23,132 nucleotides of DNA from positions 1 through 23,132 of the forward strand of contig CALBBA010000020.1 of the NCBI GenBank assembly GCA_937926755.1. The letters are read 5' to 3'. Position numbers and translations under genes: made by a program. The DNA is from an uncultured Collinsella sp. (lineage in GTDB: Bacteria > Actinomycetota > Coriobacteriia > Coriobacteriales > Coriobacteriaceae). Every line of letters starts with the position of its first letter. Positions within the stretch are counted from its first letter, which is position 1. Positions 1 through 10,086 of this stretch are shown here, piece after piece. The notes beneath the pieces were generated by a model. That model was not told the DNA's origin. It was given only the letters and a program-made list of their open reading frames with translations, and did not search any database.

Positions 1-763
1 ACAGGTAGTCGATATACACAGCCAGCGTCTTGTCGCTTATCTTAAGGTTCGCTCGTGACAGCTCAGCCGCCATCCCCTTGAGAGAAGAGATGTTTCCGAC
101 GTTATCCATCAGGAACTCGCAGGAACGTTTAAGCTGCTCCGCATTACGTATACGATATTTTTGTCTGATGTCGCGCAGGATAAGAGTTTCAAGCACATCC
201 GAGATGTATGAGAAACGCATCCTTTCGTCCTGGTAGATATAGGAACCCGGCATTCCTCCCTCGCGGACATAGCGAGCAAGGGCCTCGGCTGGAGAAGTGA
301 TCTCGTGATACGCCGAGAACTCCGCAAGTGAAAACGGAAAGACCTCGATCTCCACCGTTCTTCCCGTGAACAACGTCGAGAGGTCGCTTGAGAGAAGAAA
401 GGCATTCGACCCCGTGATGTAAATGTCATATTTCTCTGACGCATGAAGACTGTTGATAGCCCGCTCGAACCCTTCACACATCTGGACCTCGTCGATCATG
501 ACGATATTCCGGCAACCCTCGATATAATGCTTTTCCACATATGTATGCAGCGCATGGTATTCCGCCAACGGCTCGAACTCAAGTAGATTGAAGTTGACGT
601 GTATGACGTTGGCCGAGGGGTCGTTTGAACGAAGTTGGCTGGCAAACGCCTCAAGCAATTTCGATTTTCCGCATCGCCTGATTCCGGTAATCACCTTGAT
701 GTCTGGCGAACCCGCCACCTTGGAGAGCTTATCCATATAGAACGGTCGATTAATAAGTCTCAT
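1..763 (-). CDS. AAA-family ATPase with DUF4143-type C-terminus (partial, runs off the left edge)
   Basis: Only the first 254 residues are inside the window; the 3' end lies beyond base 1, so there is no stop codon here. Visible motifs are Walker A GIRRCGKSK (residues 27-35), Walker B with the DEVQ signature (NIVMIDEVQ, 86-94), the sensor-like ITGSNA (116-121) and the GRTVEIEVFPFSLAEF segment (134-149). Together these are typical of the AAA_14 ATPase domain, which in COG1373-type proteins is followed by a DUF4143 domain, beginning here near residue 190. Proteins of this family are common, often many copies per genome, and their cellular role is poorly defined. The ATG at 763 has no strong ribosome site; an AAGTGG stretch seven bases upstream overlaps a copy of the repeated octamer described separately. 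The family is clear, the function is not. Confidence 0.88.
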   Translation of the reverse strand, partial: MRLINRPFYMDKLSKVAGSPDIKVITGIRRCGKSKLLEAFASQLRSNDPSANVIHVNFNLLEFEPLAEYHALHTYVEKHYIEGCRNIVMIDEVQMCEGFERAINSLHASEKYDIYITGSNAFLLSSDLSTLFTGRTVEIEVFPFSLAEFSAYHEITSPAEALARYVREGGMPGSYIYQDERMRFSYISDVLETLILRDIRQKYRIRNAEQLKRSCEFLMDNVGNISSLKGMAAELSRANLKISDKTLAVYIDYL

Positions 764-771
764 GGCAATCC

Positions 772-855
772 ACTTCGCAAAATTAAGATTAACTGAAAAA
801 CGCGAAGTACAATATATCATCTACTTCGCGTTTTTGAGAAATCCTAGATTTCGCG
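772..855 (-). promoter_or_regulatory. Palindromic operator-like cluster upstream of the AAA ATPase gene
   Basis: A perfect 14-bp inverted repeat (AAAAACGCGAAGTA at 796-809, TACTTCGCGTTTTT at 822-835) flanks an AT-rich 12-base centre that holds a possible minus-strand -10 box (TATATT, 811-816). Two more copies of the half-site lie outside it: ACTTCGCA at 772-779, overlapping the ribosome-binding region of the ATPase gene, and ATTTCGCG at 848-855. Four half-sites about 22-29 bases apart look like a multi-site operator. Because the palindrome carries A/T runs on both sides, it could instead be a bidirectional terminator, but no gene ends just before it. The repeat is seen directly; the regulatory role is inferred. 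Confidence 0.55.
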
Positions 856-969
856 TAATTATATTCGCCAAGCTATCGCAAACCCGACACGGGTGAGATC
901 TCCGCCTGATTGACCCTGCGCAGCAGTCCGAAGCGAAAGACGCGAGTCCTCAGACCGCTCCGGTAAAGT

Positions 970-997
970 GAGGGCCGCGACGGTTACCGCGGCCCTC
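970..997 (-). terminator. GC-rich hairpin downstream of the surface-protein remnant
   Basis: GAGGGCCGCG (970-979) and CGCGGCCCTC (988-997) form a perfect 10-bp stem with an 8-base loop. It lies about 34 bases past the stop codon of the LASTG remnant. On the minus strand it is followed by ACTTTACC, a poor U-tract, so termination is plausible but not certain. Confidence 0.45.
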
Positions 998-1030
998 TTG
1001 GGAAACGTGTGCGATTGTCAATCGCTCGCG

Positions 1031-1336
1031 CTAGTCTTCCTTGCGGCGGAAACGAGCAAGGAAGACTCCGATTGCGGCGATCGCGGCACCCAGGCCGCCG
1101 ATCGCGGCGACGGTCGCCACCGTTTGATCACCGGTGCTCGCAAGTGAGTTAGCGGACTTGCCACCCTGAGCCTTGTCACCAGCGGGCTTTCCCGCCTGGG
1201 CGCCATCGTTCGAACCGCCGGATGTCTGCCCACCGTTGCCGGAACCCTGATTGCCACCGGACGCACAAAGCCCCTTCTGCAGCACACGGCACAACCAAGT
1301 CACCGCAGGCCGGGGCGGGGGAGCCGAGTTTCCCAC
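1031..1336 (-). pseudogene. C-terminal remnant of a sortase-anchored surface protein (LASTG signal)
   Basis: The last 75 or so residues read as a Gly/Ser/Lys-rich spacer, an LASTGD sorting motif (LPXTG variant), a hydrophobic stretch of about 22 residues (TVATVAAIGGLGAAIAAIGV) and a positive tail (ARFRRKED). This is the layout of a cell-wall sorting signal. The only in-frame start is a GTG at 1336 that lies inside the GC palindrome following carB; it has no ribosome site and gives no signal peptide. The first 25-30 residues (Pro/Arg/Trp/Cys-rich) are a read-through of the palindrome, not protein-like. I read it as the tail of a larger exported protein whose front was lost by a rearrangement at about 1260-1280. 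An annotation pipeline might call it a short LPXTG-anchor CDS. Confidence 0.6.
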
Positions 1337-1404
1337 TGAGCGACTCTGCTTGCAGCCGGAGCGAAGGGGGAAACTCGGCCCCCGCCCCGGCCGGACAGGT
1401 CACC

Positions 1405-1420
<16 letters not shown>
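1279..1420. repeat. Large nested GC palindrome at the carB 3' end
   Basis: The inner arms GCCGAGTTTCCC (1323-1334) and GGGAAACTCGGC (1368-1379) continue outward into GGCCGGGGCGGGGG (1308-1321) paired with the C-rich run 1380-1392, giving a stem of about 26 bp broken by one or two bulges, with a loop of about 33 bases. A second perfect pair lies further out: GCAGCACACGG at 1279-1289 and CCGTGTGCTGC at 1410-1420. The right outer arm is the end of the carB coding sequence, so the left arm is an inverted near-copy of it. In a carB transcript the inner stem starts about 13 bases past the stop codon and may act as a terminator or a 3' stabiliser, but no U-tract follows. It also marks the junction with the truncated surface-protein gene. 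Confidence 0.75.
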
Positions 1421-4719
<3,299 letters not shown>

Positions 4720-4817
4720 GTTTAAAACCTCCTAGAGAGGCTGACTCAATGTTTTGGAAAAGTCAGCGAGGGTGCAACTGGTGCATCAGGTTGCCGTGAT
4801 GCGAGGGCGCGCTGGGC

Positions 4818-6323
4818 TTATGCCCGCGCGTCCGAAGCAGAACGGCAAGATGATGTGCCAGATGCAGCCGCAGCGTCGACCGGTCCGCCGTTCGGTAGAA
4901 CGGCGGAACCATCGTCGGCGAAATTCCAGCCGGCGAGGCGGTCCTTCGCGGTGTCGATGTCCAGGTAGTTCTCCTCGCCGTCCATGAGTCGCGTAAAGGC
5001 GGTAAAGAGATAGTGGGCATCGGTGGGGCCAGGCGAGGCCTCGGGGTGGTACTGGACCGAGAAGCACGGTGCGTCGAGCAGCTGGATGCCCTCGGCGGTG
5101 CCGTCGTTGAGGTTCACATGTGTCAGGCGAATGCGACCAAAGCGCTCGTTCATCACGACCGGCGCGATTCCGCGGCGCACCCAGACGCGCAGATCTCCAT
5201 CGGCCGCATGCTCGGTCTCGCCGCCGGAAAGCTCGGGGACAAGCTTGCCCAAGCTGGGGAACAGCAGGCCAAAGCCATGGTTTTGCGCGGTGATCTCCAC
5301 ACGGCGGCTTACCAGGTTCATAACCGGCTGGTTGCCACCGCGGTGACCGAACTTAAGCTTTTCCATCTGGGCGCCGCAGGCCAGGCTGATCATCTGGTGA
5401 CCAAGACAAATACCAAAGACCGGCACCTTGCCGATCAGCTGCTGTACCTGCTCATAGGTCTCCACCACGGCATCGGGGTCGCCGGGGCCGTTGGACAAAA
5501 AGACGCCATCGGGATTCATGTCGAGCACCTGCTGGGCGGGCGTATCCCACGGCACGACGGTGAGATCGCAGCCGGCACGGACCAGGCCCTCCAGAATACC
5601 GCGCTTCACACCGCAGTCGTAGGCGACCACTTTGTGACGGGCAGGAGCGGCAGCCGCAAGCGCAAAGTCATGCGTGGCAGGCAGGTCGGCGGCCACAAAC
5701 TCGTGAGGTACGGGGCAACTTACGGTCTTGACCAGGTTCTCGCCTACCAGCGTGGGCGCTGCGGCCAGACGCTCGGCAAGCTCGTCGACGTCGAAGATCT
5801 CGGTCGAAATAATGCCCATCTTGGAACCATTGTCGCGCAGGTGGCGCACCAGGGCGCGAGTGTCGACACCCTCGATAGCGACGATGCCGTGAGCGCGCAG
5901 GTACTCCGGCACGCTGACGGCCGAGCGCCAGTTAGAAGGCGTGGCGCACATGTCGCGAACGATCATGCCGCGCATGGCCGGAGCGCTCGCAGGGCACACG
6001 GCGTCGCCGGGGAAGGCCGACTGGACGTCGGTCTCGTCGATACCGTAGTTGCCGATCTGCGGATAGGTCATGGTTACGATTTGGCCGGCATAACTCGGGT
6101 CGGTCATGACCTCAAAGTAGCCCTCGAGCGAGGTGTTGAAGCAAACTTCGCCGGTCGCGGTGCCCTCGGCGCCGCATGCACGTCCATAAAAAATGGTCCC
6201 ATCCTCAAGATACAGGATGCAGGGACCGCAGGTGCCCTTGCTGGTTTTGGCCAGCATACGCTGGCAAAGCTCGCTGGGCGCGAAGGTGCGGGCGGCAGCG
6301 CCCGCGGTATGGTTGTTCGCCAT
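4818..6323 (-). CDS. carA: Carbamoyl-phosphate synthase, small (glutaminase) subunit
   Basis: The protein hydrolyses glutamine and hands ammonia to CarB. The CPSase small-chain domain (about residues 30-165, with LEDGTIFYGRACG and FNTSLEGYFEVMTDPSYAGQ) precedes a class I glutaminase domain. Its catalytic triad is visible: the nucleophile Cys306 in GICLGH, and His426/Glu428 in QYHPEAS. I start at the ATG at 6323 (501 residues), because AAGGAG ends five bases upstream; a GTG at 6344 in the same frame would put that site inside the gene. The protein is over 100 residues longer than E. coli CarA. A leader of about 30 residues, an extra block of about 35-40 residues between NHGF (348-351) and RLTHVNLNDGT, and a Ser/Ala-rich C-terminal tail account for most of this. 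It forms an operon with carB. Confidence 0.96.
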   Translation of the reverse strand: MANNHTAGAAARTFAPSELCQRMLAKTSKGTCGPCILYLEDGTIFYGRACGAEGTATGEVCFNTSLEGYFEVMTDPSYAGQIVTMTYPQIGNYGIDETDVQSAFPGDAVCPASAPAMRGMIVRDMCATPSNWRSAVSVPEYLRAHGIVAIEGVDTRALVRHLRDNGSKMGIISTEIFDVDELAERLAAAPTLVGENLVKTVSCPVPHEFVAADLPATHDFALAAAAPARHKVVAYDCGVKRGILEGLVRAGCDLTVVPWDTPAQQVLDMNPDGVFLSNGPGDPDAVVETYEQVQQLIGKVPVFGICLGHQMISLACGAQMEKLKFGHRGGNQPVMNLVSRRVEITAQNHGFGLLFPSLGKLVPELSGGETEHAADGDLRVWVRRGIAPVVMNERFGRIRLTHVNLNDGTAEGIQLLDAPCFSVQYHPEASPGPTDAHYLFTAFTRLMDGEENYLDIDTAKDRLAGWNFADDGSAVLPNGGPVDAAAASGTSSCRSASDARA

Positions 6324-6381
6324 AATTCTCCTTCCCGGTCTCACAGGACCGGCTTAAAGGTGTGTAGTTAGGCCTCGCGGT

Positions 6382-6387
6382 ATTGTA
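6382..6387 (-). promoter_or_regulatory. Possible -10 box for carAB
   Basis: TACAAT on the minus strand lies about 60 bases before the carA start. No convincing -35 partner is seen at 16-18 bases (ACGCCA at 17), so this is a weak candidate. I saw no pyrimidine attenuator (PyrR-type antiterminator and terminator pair) between it and carA. Confidence 0.25.
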
Positions 6388-6483
6388 ACCGCAAGCATGC
6401 CTCATGGCGTTAATTTCATCGAAATGTTTACGAAATGATAATTATGACTTTCTATGCATAATGTTTTTTAATCCCCGTCCCAG

Positions 6484-6523
6484 AAAAATCATCCCGCGGG
6501 GCTTGTGGCTCACGCGGGATGAT
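6484..6523 (-). terminator. Rho-independent terminator after the ABC exporter operon
   Basis: On the minus strand ATCATCCCGCG (6523-6513) pairs with CGCGGGATGAT (6498-6488), an 11-bp perfect stem with a 14-base loop, followed by TTTTCT. It lies seven bases past the stop codon of the gene at 6530-7495, so it ends the exporter transcript before carA's upstream region. Confidence 0.88.
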
Positions 6524-6529
6524 GGCGTC

Positions 6530-7495
6530 TTATTTTTTCTTGTCCTGCTCCAGCAGTTCGGACGGTGTGCGATCGGGCTTGCCGCCGCGGAAAATCTCGC
6601 GGCCATGCAGACGATGCTCCAGATCGCGCTCGGCCTTTTCCTCGTCAATCTTGGTCTGGCTCACCACCGGGTCCTCGATCAGCGACGAAACCGAGTTCAC
6701 CTGTTTTTGAATGCGCTCGGCAATGGTGTCGTCCATGCTTACGATGCGCATCTTCCAGTCGATACTCGTGGCGTTGGATGAGCTCTTGGTCCACACGAAC
6801 GTCAAAATGGCGCTCTGGTGGCCGCGCGCGGGGAACATGCCAAAGAAGGAATCGTGCTGAATGTTGCTATCCTCGTCGATATAGGCGTGAACGTTATACA
6901 CCACGCGGTCGATCTTATCGTTGAGCAACGCGTTGGTCGCAAGCGCCGCGGCCTGAATCTGCCCGTTGGACAGCAGCTCGAGCTCGTTGGCAGACGATGT
7001 GTCCAACACCGTCACCTCGACCGTGCCCGTACGCTCATCGGCTTCATCGACGGTAAAGTCGAGTGGGAACTGCGTAAAGCCGTTGCCCCACTCAAGGCCG
7101 CCCTTCAGCGCCGTCGAAACGGTATCGACCGAAACGCTCTCGGAGAGGTTCGCGGTGTTCAGACGACGCATCACGCCGTAGCCGATCTGCATGCCCACGA
7201 TCAGCACCAAAATACCGATGACCACGGCCATCGCGGTCTTTGTAATGGTATGGCTCACCTGCGAGCCCGAAGGATCGTCCTCGGACAGCGGGTCGATATG
7301 TTTTGCCTGGCTCGCGCGGTCCTCGCTGCGCAGCTGCGCTAGCGCAGCTTTGTCACCGCGCTTGGCCGCAGCCTCCTTCTCACGCATGCGCTCGGTTCGC
7401 TTTTTGGCAAGCGTGGGATCCAAGACACCGGATGCATCGATTTCGGAGAATAACTCCGTCACTTCTTCCGGAGTCAAAGGGTTCTTGTCAGCCAT
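6530..7495 (-). CDS. Unknown single-span membrane protein, cotranscribed with an ABC exporter
   Basis: I do not recognise this 321-residue protein. It has a charged cytoplasmic N-terminus (residues 1-80, with a Lys/Arg/Glu-rich helical stretch at 31-62 that may be coiled coil), one hydrophobic segment at about 87-108 (TKTAMAVVIGILVLIVGMQI), then an extracytoplasmic domain of about 170 residues (SVSVDTVSTALKGGLEW... to TSIDWKMRIVSMDDTI), and a charged C-terminal tail rich in Lys, Glu and Arg. The outer domain has mixed alpha/beta character and one WKMRIVSM strand but no catalytic motif I can name. AGGAAG lies just before the ATG at 7495, and the gene starts 19 bases after the exporter's stop codon. 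A role as an accessory or scaffold of the exporter is only a guess from position. Confidence 0.85.
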   Translation of the reverse strand: MADKNPLTPEEVTELFSEIDASGVLDPTLAKKRTERMREKEAAAKRGDKAALAQLRSEDRASQAKHIDPLSEDDPSGSQVSHTITKTAMAVVIGILVLIVGMQIGYGVMRRLNTANLSESVSVDTVSTALKGGLEWGNGFTQFPLDFTVDEADERTGTVEVTVLDTSSANELELLSNGQIQAAALATNALLNDKIDRVVYNVHAYIDEDSNIQHDSFFGMFPARGHQSAILTFVWTKSSSNATSIDWKMRIVSMDDTIAERIQKQVNSVSSLIEDPVVSQTKIDEEKAERDLEHRLHGREIFRGGKPDRTPSELLEQDKKK

Positions 7496-7514
7496 AAACT
7501 TCCTGTCATATCAA

Positions 7515-9287
7515 TCAGTCGAGCTCGTGCGCACGCGCACCTTCGAACTGCATTCGATAGTAACGGGCATAGGTGCCGCCACGGGCGAGAAGCTCCTCGT
7601 GCGTGCCACGCTCCACAACGCGACCATGCTCAACGGTCGCAATCTCATCGGCATGCTTAATGGTCGAAAGACGGTGGGCGATGATAATCGTGGTGCGGCC
7701 GCGTGCCAGCTCTTCGAGTGACTCCTGCACCGCCTCCTCGCTCTCGTTATCCAAAGCACTCGTCGCCTCGTCCAAAATCAGGATCTTGGGGTTCTTGAGA
7801 AACACGCGCGCGATGGCAACGCGCTGCTTCTGTCCGCCCGAAAGACGGCTGCCGCGCTCGCCCACCACGGTGTCGTAGCCCTGCGGAAGCGACTCGATAA
7901 AGGCATCGATGTTGGCGCGACGGGCGGCCTCGGCGATCTCTTCTGCCGTAGCGCCCGGCTTGCCGTAGGCGATGTTCTCGCCAATCGTGCCGTCAAACAG
8001 ATAGACATCCTGCTGCACCAGGCCGATGGCGCGGCGCAGGCTCTGCTGCGTCACATCGCGCACGTCCTGACCGTCGATGCTAATGGATCCGGTAGCCACG
8101 TCATAAAAGCGCGGCAGCAGCGAACAGGTCGTGGACTTGCCGCCGCCCGAAGGGCCAACCAAAGCGATGGTCTGTCCGGGCTTGATGGACAGATTCATAT
8201 GGTCGATAACGGGACGCTCTTCGGCATCGCCCTCGCCCAGCTCAACGTCCTCGTAGTTAAAGCACACGTCGTGATACTCCACGGCGCCGGCAGTCACCTG
8301 CAGATCCGTAGCGCCCGGCTTGTCCTGGATATCCGGCGCCGTCGAGAGCACCTCGTCCATACGTTTAAAGCCGGCGATAGCCTTCTGATACGTTTCGGCC
8401 GAATTGACGAGTGTCTCGAGCGGCGTGCAGAACAGCGAAATATAGAGTGCAAAGGTCGCCATATCGACCGCCTGCAGCTGTCCCTGGGCGACCAGCCAGC
8501 CGCCCAGCAGCACCACGATCACATAGAGCACACCAGAGAGCAGGCCATACGTCGCGGTATAGACGCCCATGGCGTGATACATGTTCTCCTTGGACAAAAG
8601 GTAGCGATTGTTGGAGGCGCGGAACTTGGCACGCTCGGTCTCCTCGTTGGCAAAGCTCTTGACCACGCGCATGCCCGCCAGAGAATCCTGCAGCTGCGCA
8701 TTGATGCCGCTGATCTTTTTGCGGTTGTCGCTAAAGACCTCGCGCATACGCATGTTTTGCCAAAACATGATGACCGCAAACGCCGCCGTCACCACGGCCA
8801 TGGCAAGCGCCAGCACCGGGGCGATGGTAAAGAGGATCACAAACGAGCCGATAATCTCGATGCCGCAGATGATGATCCACTCGGGTACGTGATGCGCCGC
8901 CTCGCAGATATCGAACAGGTCGTTGACCACGCGGCTCATCATGTCGCCCGAACTGTTGCGGTCGAAGTACGCAAAGCTAAAGCGCTCATACTGGTCGAAC
9001 AGGTCCTCGCGCATTTTGGACTCCATACGCGCGCCCATCACGTGACCCCAATAGCTCACAAAATAGCGGCAGGCGCAGCGGACGGCATACATCAGCACCA
9101 AGCCCACCGCGATCATGCCGAGCGCCTGCATAATGGCAGCCTGACCCTGAGTAAATAGCCCACCGGTCAAATTGCGCAGAATAATAGGAAAAGCAAGGTC
9201 AATGGCGGCAAGCACCAGAGCACAAACAGTATCAGCAACAAAAAGCCCCATCTGGGGCTTGTAATACGAAAGAAACCTCTTCAGCAT
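7515..9287 (-). CDS. ABC exporter half-transporter (permease fused to ATPase)
   Basis: This 590-residue protein has an N-terminal membrane domain with six predicted spans (residues 15-285) and a C-terminal nucleotide-binding domain. The ATPase motifs are complete: Walker A GPSGGGKST (378-386), Q-loop near QQD (425-427), signature LSGGQ (482-486), Walker B ILILDE (502-507) with the catalytic Glu507, and switch His538 in IIAHRLS. The layout is that of the MsbA/MdlB/BmrA type, working as a homo- or heterodimer; with no second half-transporter next to it, a homodimer is likely. The substrate cannot be told from sequence and could be a lipid, a drug or a peptide. GAGG lies six bases before the ATG at 9287. 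The unknown membrane protein follows in the same transcript. Confidence 0.95.
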   Translation of the reverse strand: MLKRFLSYYKPQMGLFVADTVCALVLAAIDLAFPIILRNLTGGLFTQGQAAIMQALGMIAVGLVLMYAVRCACRYFVSYWGHVMGARMESKMREDLFDQYERFSFAYFDRNSSGDMMSRVVNDLFDICEAAHHVPEWIIICGIEIIGSFVILFTIAPVLALAMAVVTAAFAVIMFWQNMRMREVFSDNRKKISGINAQLQDSLAGMRVVKSFANEETERAKFRASNNRYLLSKENMYHAMGVYTATYGLLSGVLYVIVVLLGGWLVAQGQLQAVDMATFALYISLFCTPLETLVNSAETYQKAIAGFKRMDEVLSTAPDIQDKPGATDLQVTAGAVEYHDVCFNYEDVELGEGDAEERPVIDHMNLSIKPGQTIALVGPSGGGKSTTCSLLPRFYDVATGSISIDGQDVRDVTQQSLRRAIGLVQQDVYLFDGTIGENIAYGKPGATAEEIAEAARRANIDAFIESLPQGYDTVVGERGSRLSGGQKQRVAIARVFLKNPKILILDEATSALDNESEEAVQESLEELARGRTTIIIAHRLSTIKHADEIATVEHGRVVERGTHEELLARGGTYARYYRMQFEGARAHELD

Positions 9288-9318
9288 GTGATCCTCAAAG
9301 AAATATCAGCAACGTAAG

Positions 9319-9357
9319 GCCCTGGGACAAAGCAATCAGTAGTACTTGTCCCAGGGC
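9319..9357 (-). terminator. Hairpin between the Nudix gene and the ABC exporter
   Basis: GCCCTGGGACAA (9319-9330) and TTGTCCCAGGGC (9346-9357) form a perfect 12-bp stem with a 15-base loop, 12 bases past the Nudix stop codon. The tract after it on the minus strand is CTTACGTTG, a weak U-run. It most likely ends the purD-Nudix transcript. Confidence 0.65.
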
Positions 9358-9369
9358 TATCCCCACTCG

Positions 9370-10065
9370 TTAAAGCTCCGTGCCCCCAAGGCGGTGCGCG
9401 ATGCTATCGCAGGCCAAGGCGCCCACGACGGTCTTGGCGTCTTCGATCTTGCCGTCGAGCACGGCGTCGATCAGCTCGTGCAGCGGCACCAGGTCCACGT
9501 TGACAAACTCGTCATCATCGGGGTTGGGCGCATCAAACTCGAGCTTGGTGGCCAAGTAGATGTGGATGATCTCATCGCAAAAACCGCAGGACGTGACAAT
9601 CGACGTCAAAAAGCGAATACGACCAGCCCTAAAGCCCGTCTCCTCGTGCAGTTCGCGCTTGGCGCAATCGAGCGGGTCCTCGCCTGGATCGAGCTTGCCG
9701 GCGGGAATCTCGACCGTCACGCGGTCGATGGCGGTGCGGTACTGACGCACCAGTACGATCTTGCCGCTCTCGGTCAGTGCCACAACGGCCGCCGCACCCG
9801 GATGGCGAACGATATCGCGGGCGCTGCGGTGACCGTTGGGCAGCTCAACCTCAAGACGGTGGACGTCGAGGATCTTGCCCTTCCAGGCGCACTCCTCCGA
9901 AAGAATCTTCTCGTGCAGCTCGGCATCGTGCGGGTCGTCGTCGCCCAGCACCAGCGCCGGCTCGTCAGCGACCTCGCCACCAGGCTCGCCCTCGGCGTGC
10001 CCATACATGCGGCTGTCCTCTTCGACGATCTGCGCGTCCACGAGCTCTTCGTTCTTCTCGTCCAT
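9370..10065 (-). CDS. Nudix hydrolase, ADP-ribose pyrophosphatase type
   Basis: The protein carries a complete Nudix box, GKLDPGEDPLDCAKRELHEE followed by TGF, at about residues 123-145. All the metal- and phosphate-binding positions (Gly, Glu, Arg-Glu, Glu-Glu, Gly) are present. IPAG just before the box and the surrounding sheet resemble ADP-sugar pyrophosphatases, which cleave ADP-ribose to AMP and ribose 5-phosphate. The substrate is inferred. The first 55 residues are acidic, poorly conserved in look and probably disordered. I prefer the ATG at 10065 (231 residues): GAGAGG lies 10 bases before it, while for the in-frame ATG at 10074 the same site is only one base away. The gene starts 21 bases after the purD stop codon, so the two are probably one transcript. 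Confidence 0.9.
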   Translation of the reverse strand: MDEKNEELVDAQIVEEDSRMYGHAEGEPGGEVADEPALVLGDDDPHDAELHEKILSEECAWKGKILDVHRLEVELPNGHRSARDIVRHPGAAAVVALTESGKIVLVRQYRTAIDRVTVEIPAGKLDPGEDPLDCAKRELHEETGFRAGRIRFLTSIVTSCGFCDEIIHIYLATKLEFDAPNPDDDEFVNVDLVPLHELIDAVLDGKIEDAKTVVGALACDSIAHRLGGTEL

Positions 10066-10086
10066 CCGTCTCATTCCTCTCGGATT

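Noticed and set aside
6335..6352. Hairpin CCGGTC/GACCGG just before the carA ribosome site, possible pyrimidine attenuator
   Set aside because: Only 6 bp, no alternative antiterminator stem and no U-tract, so it does not meet the attenuator pattern.
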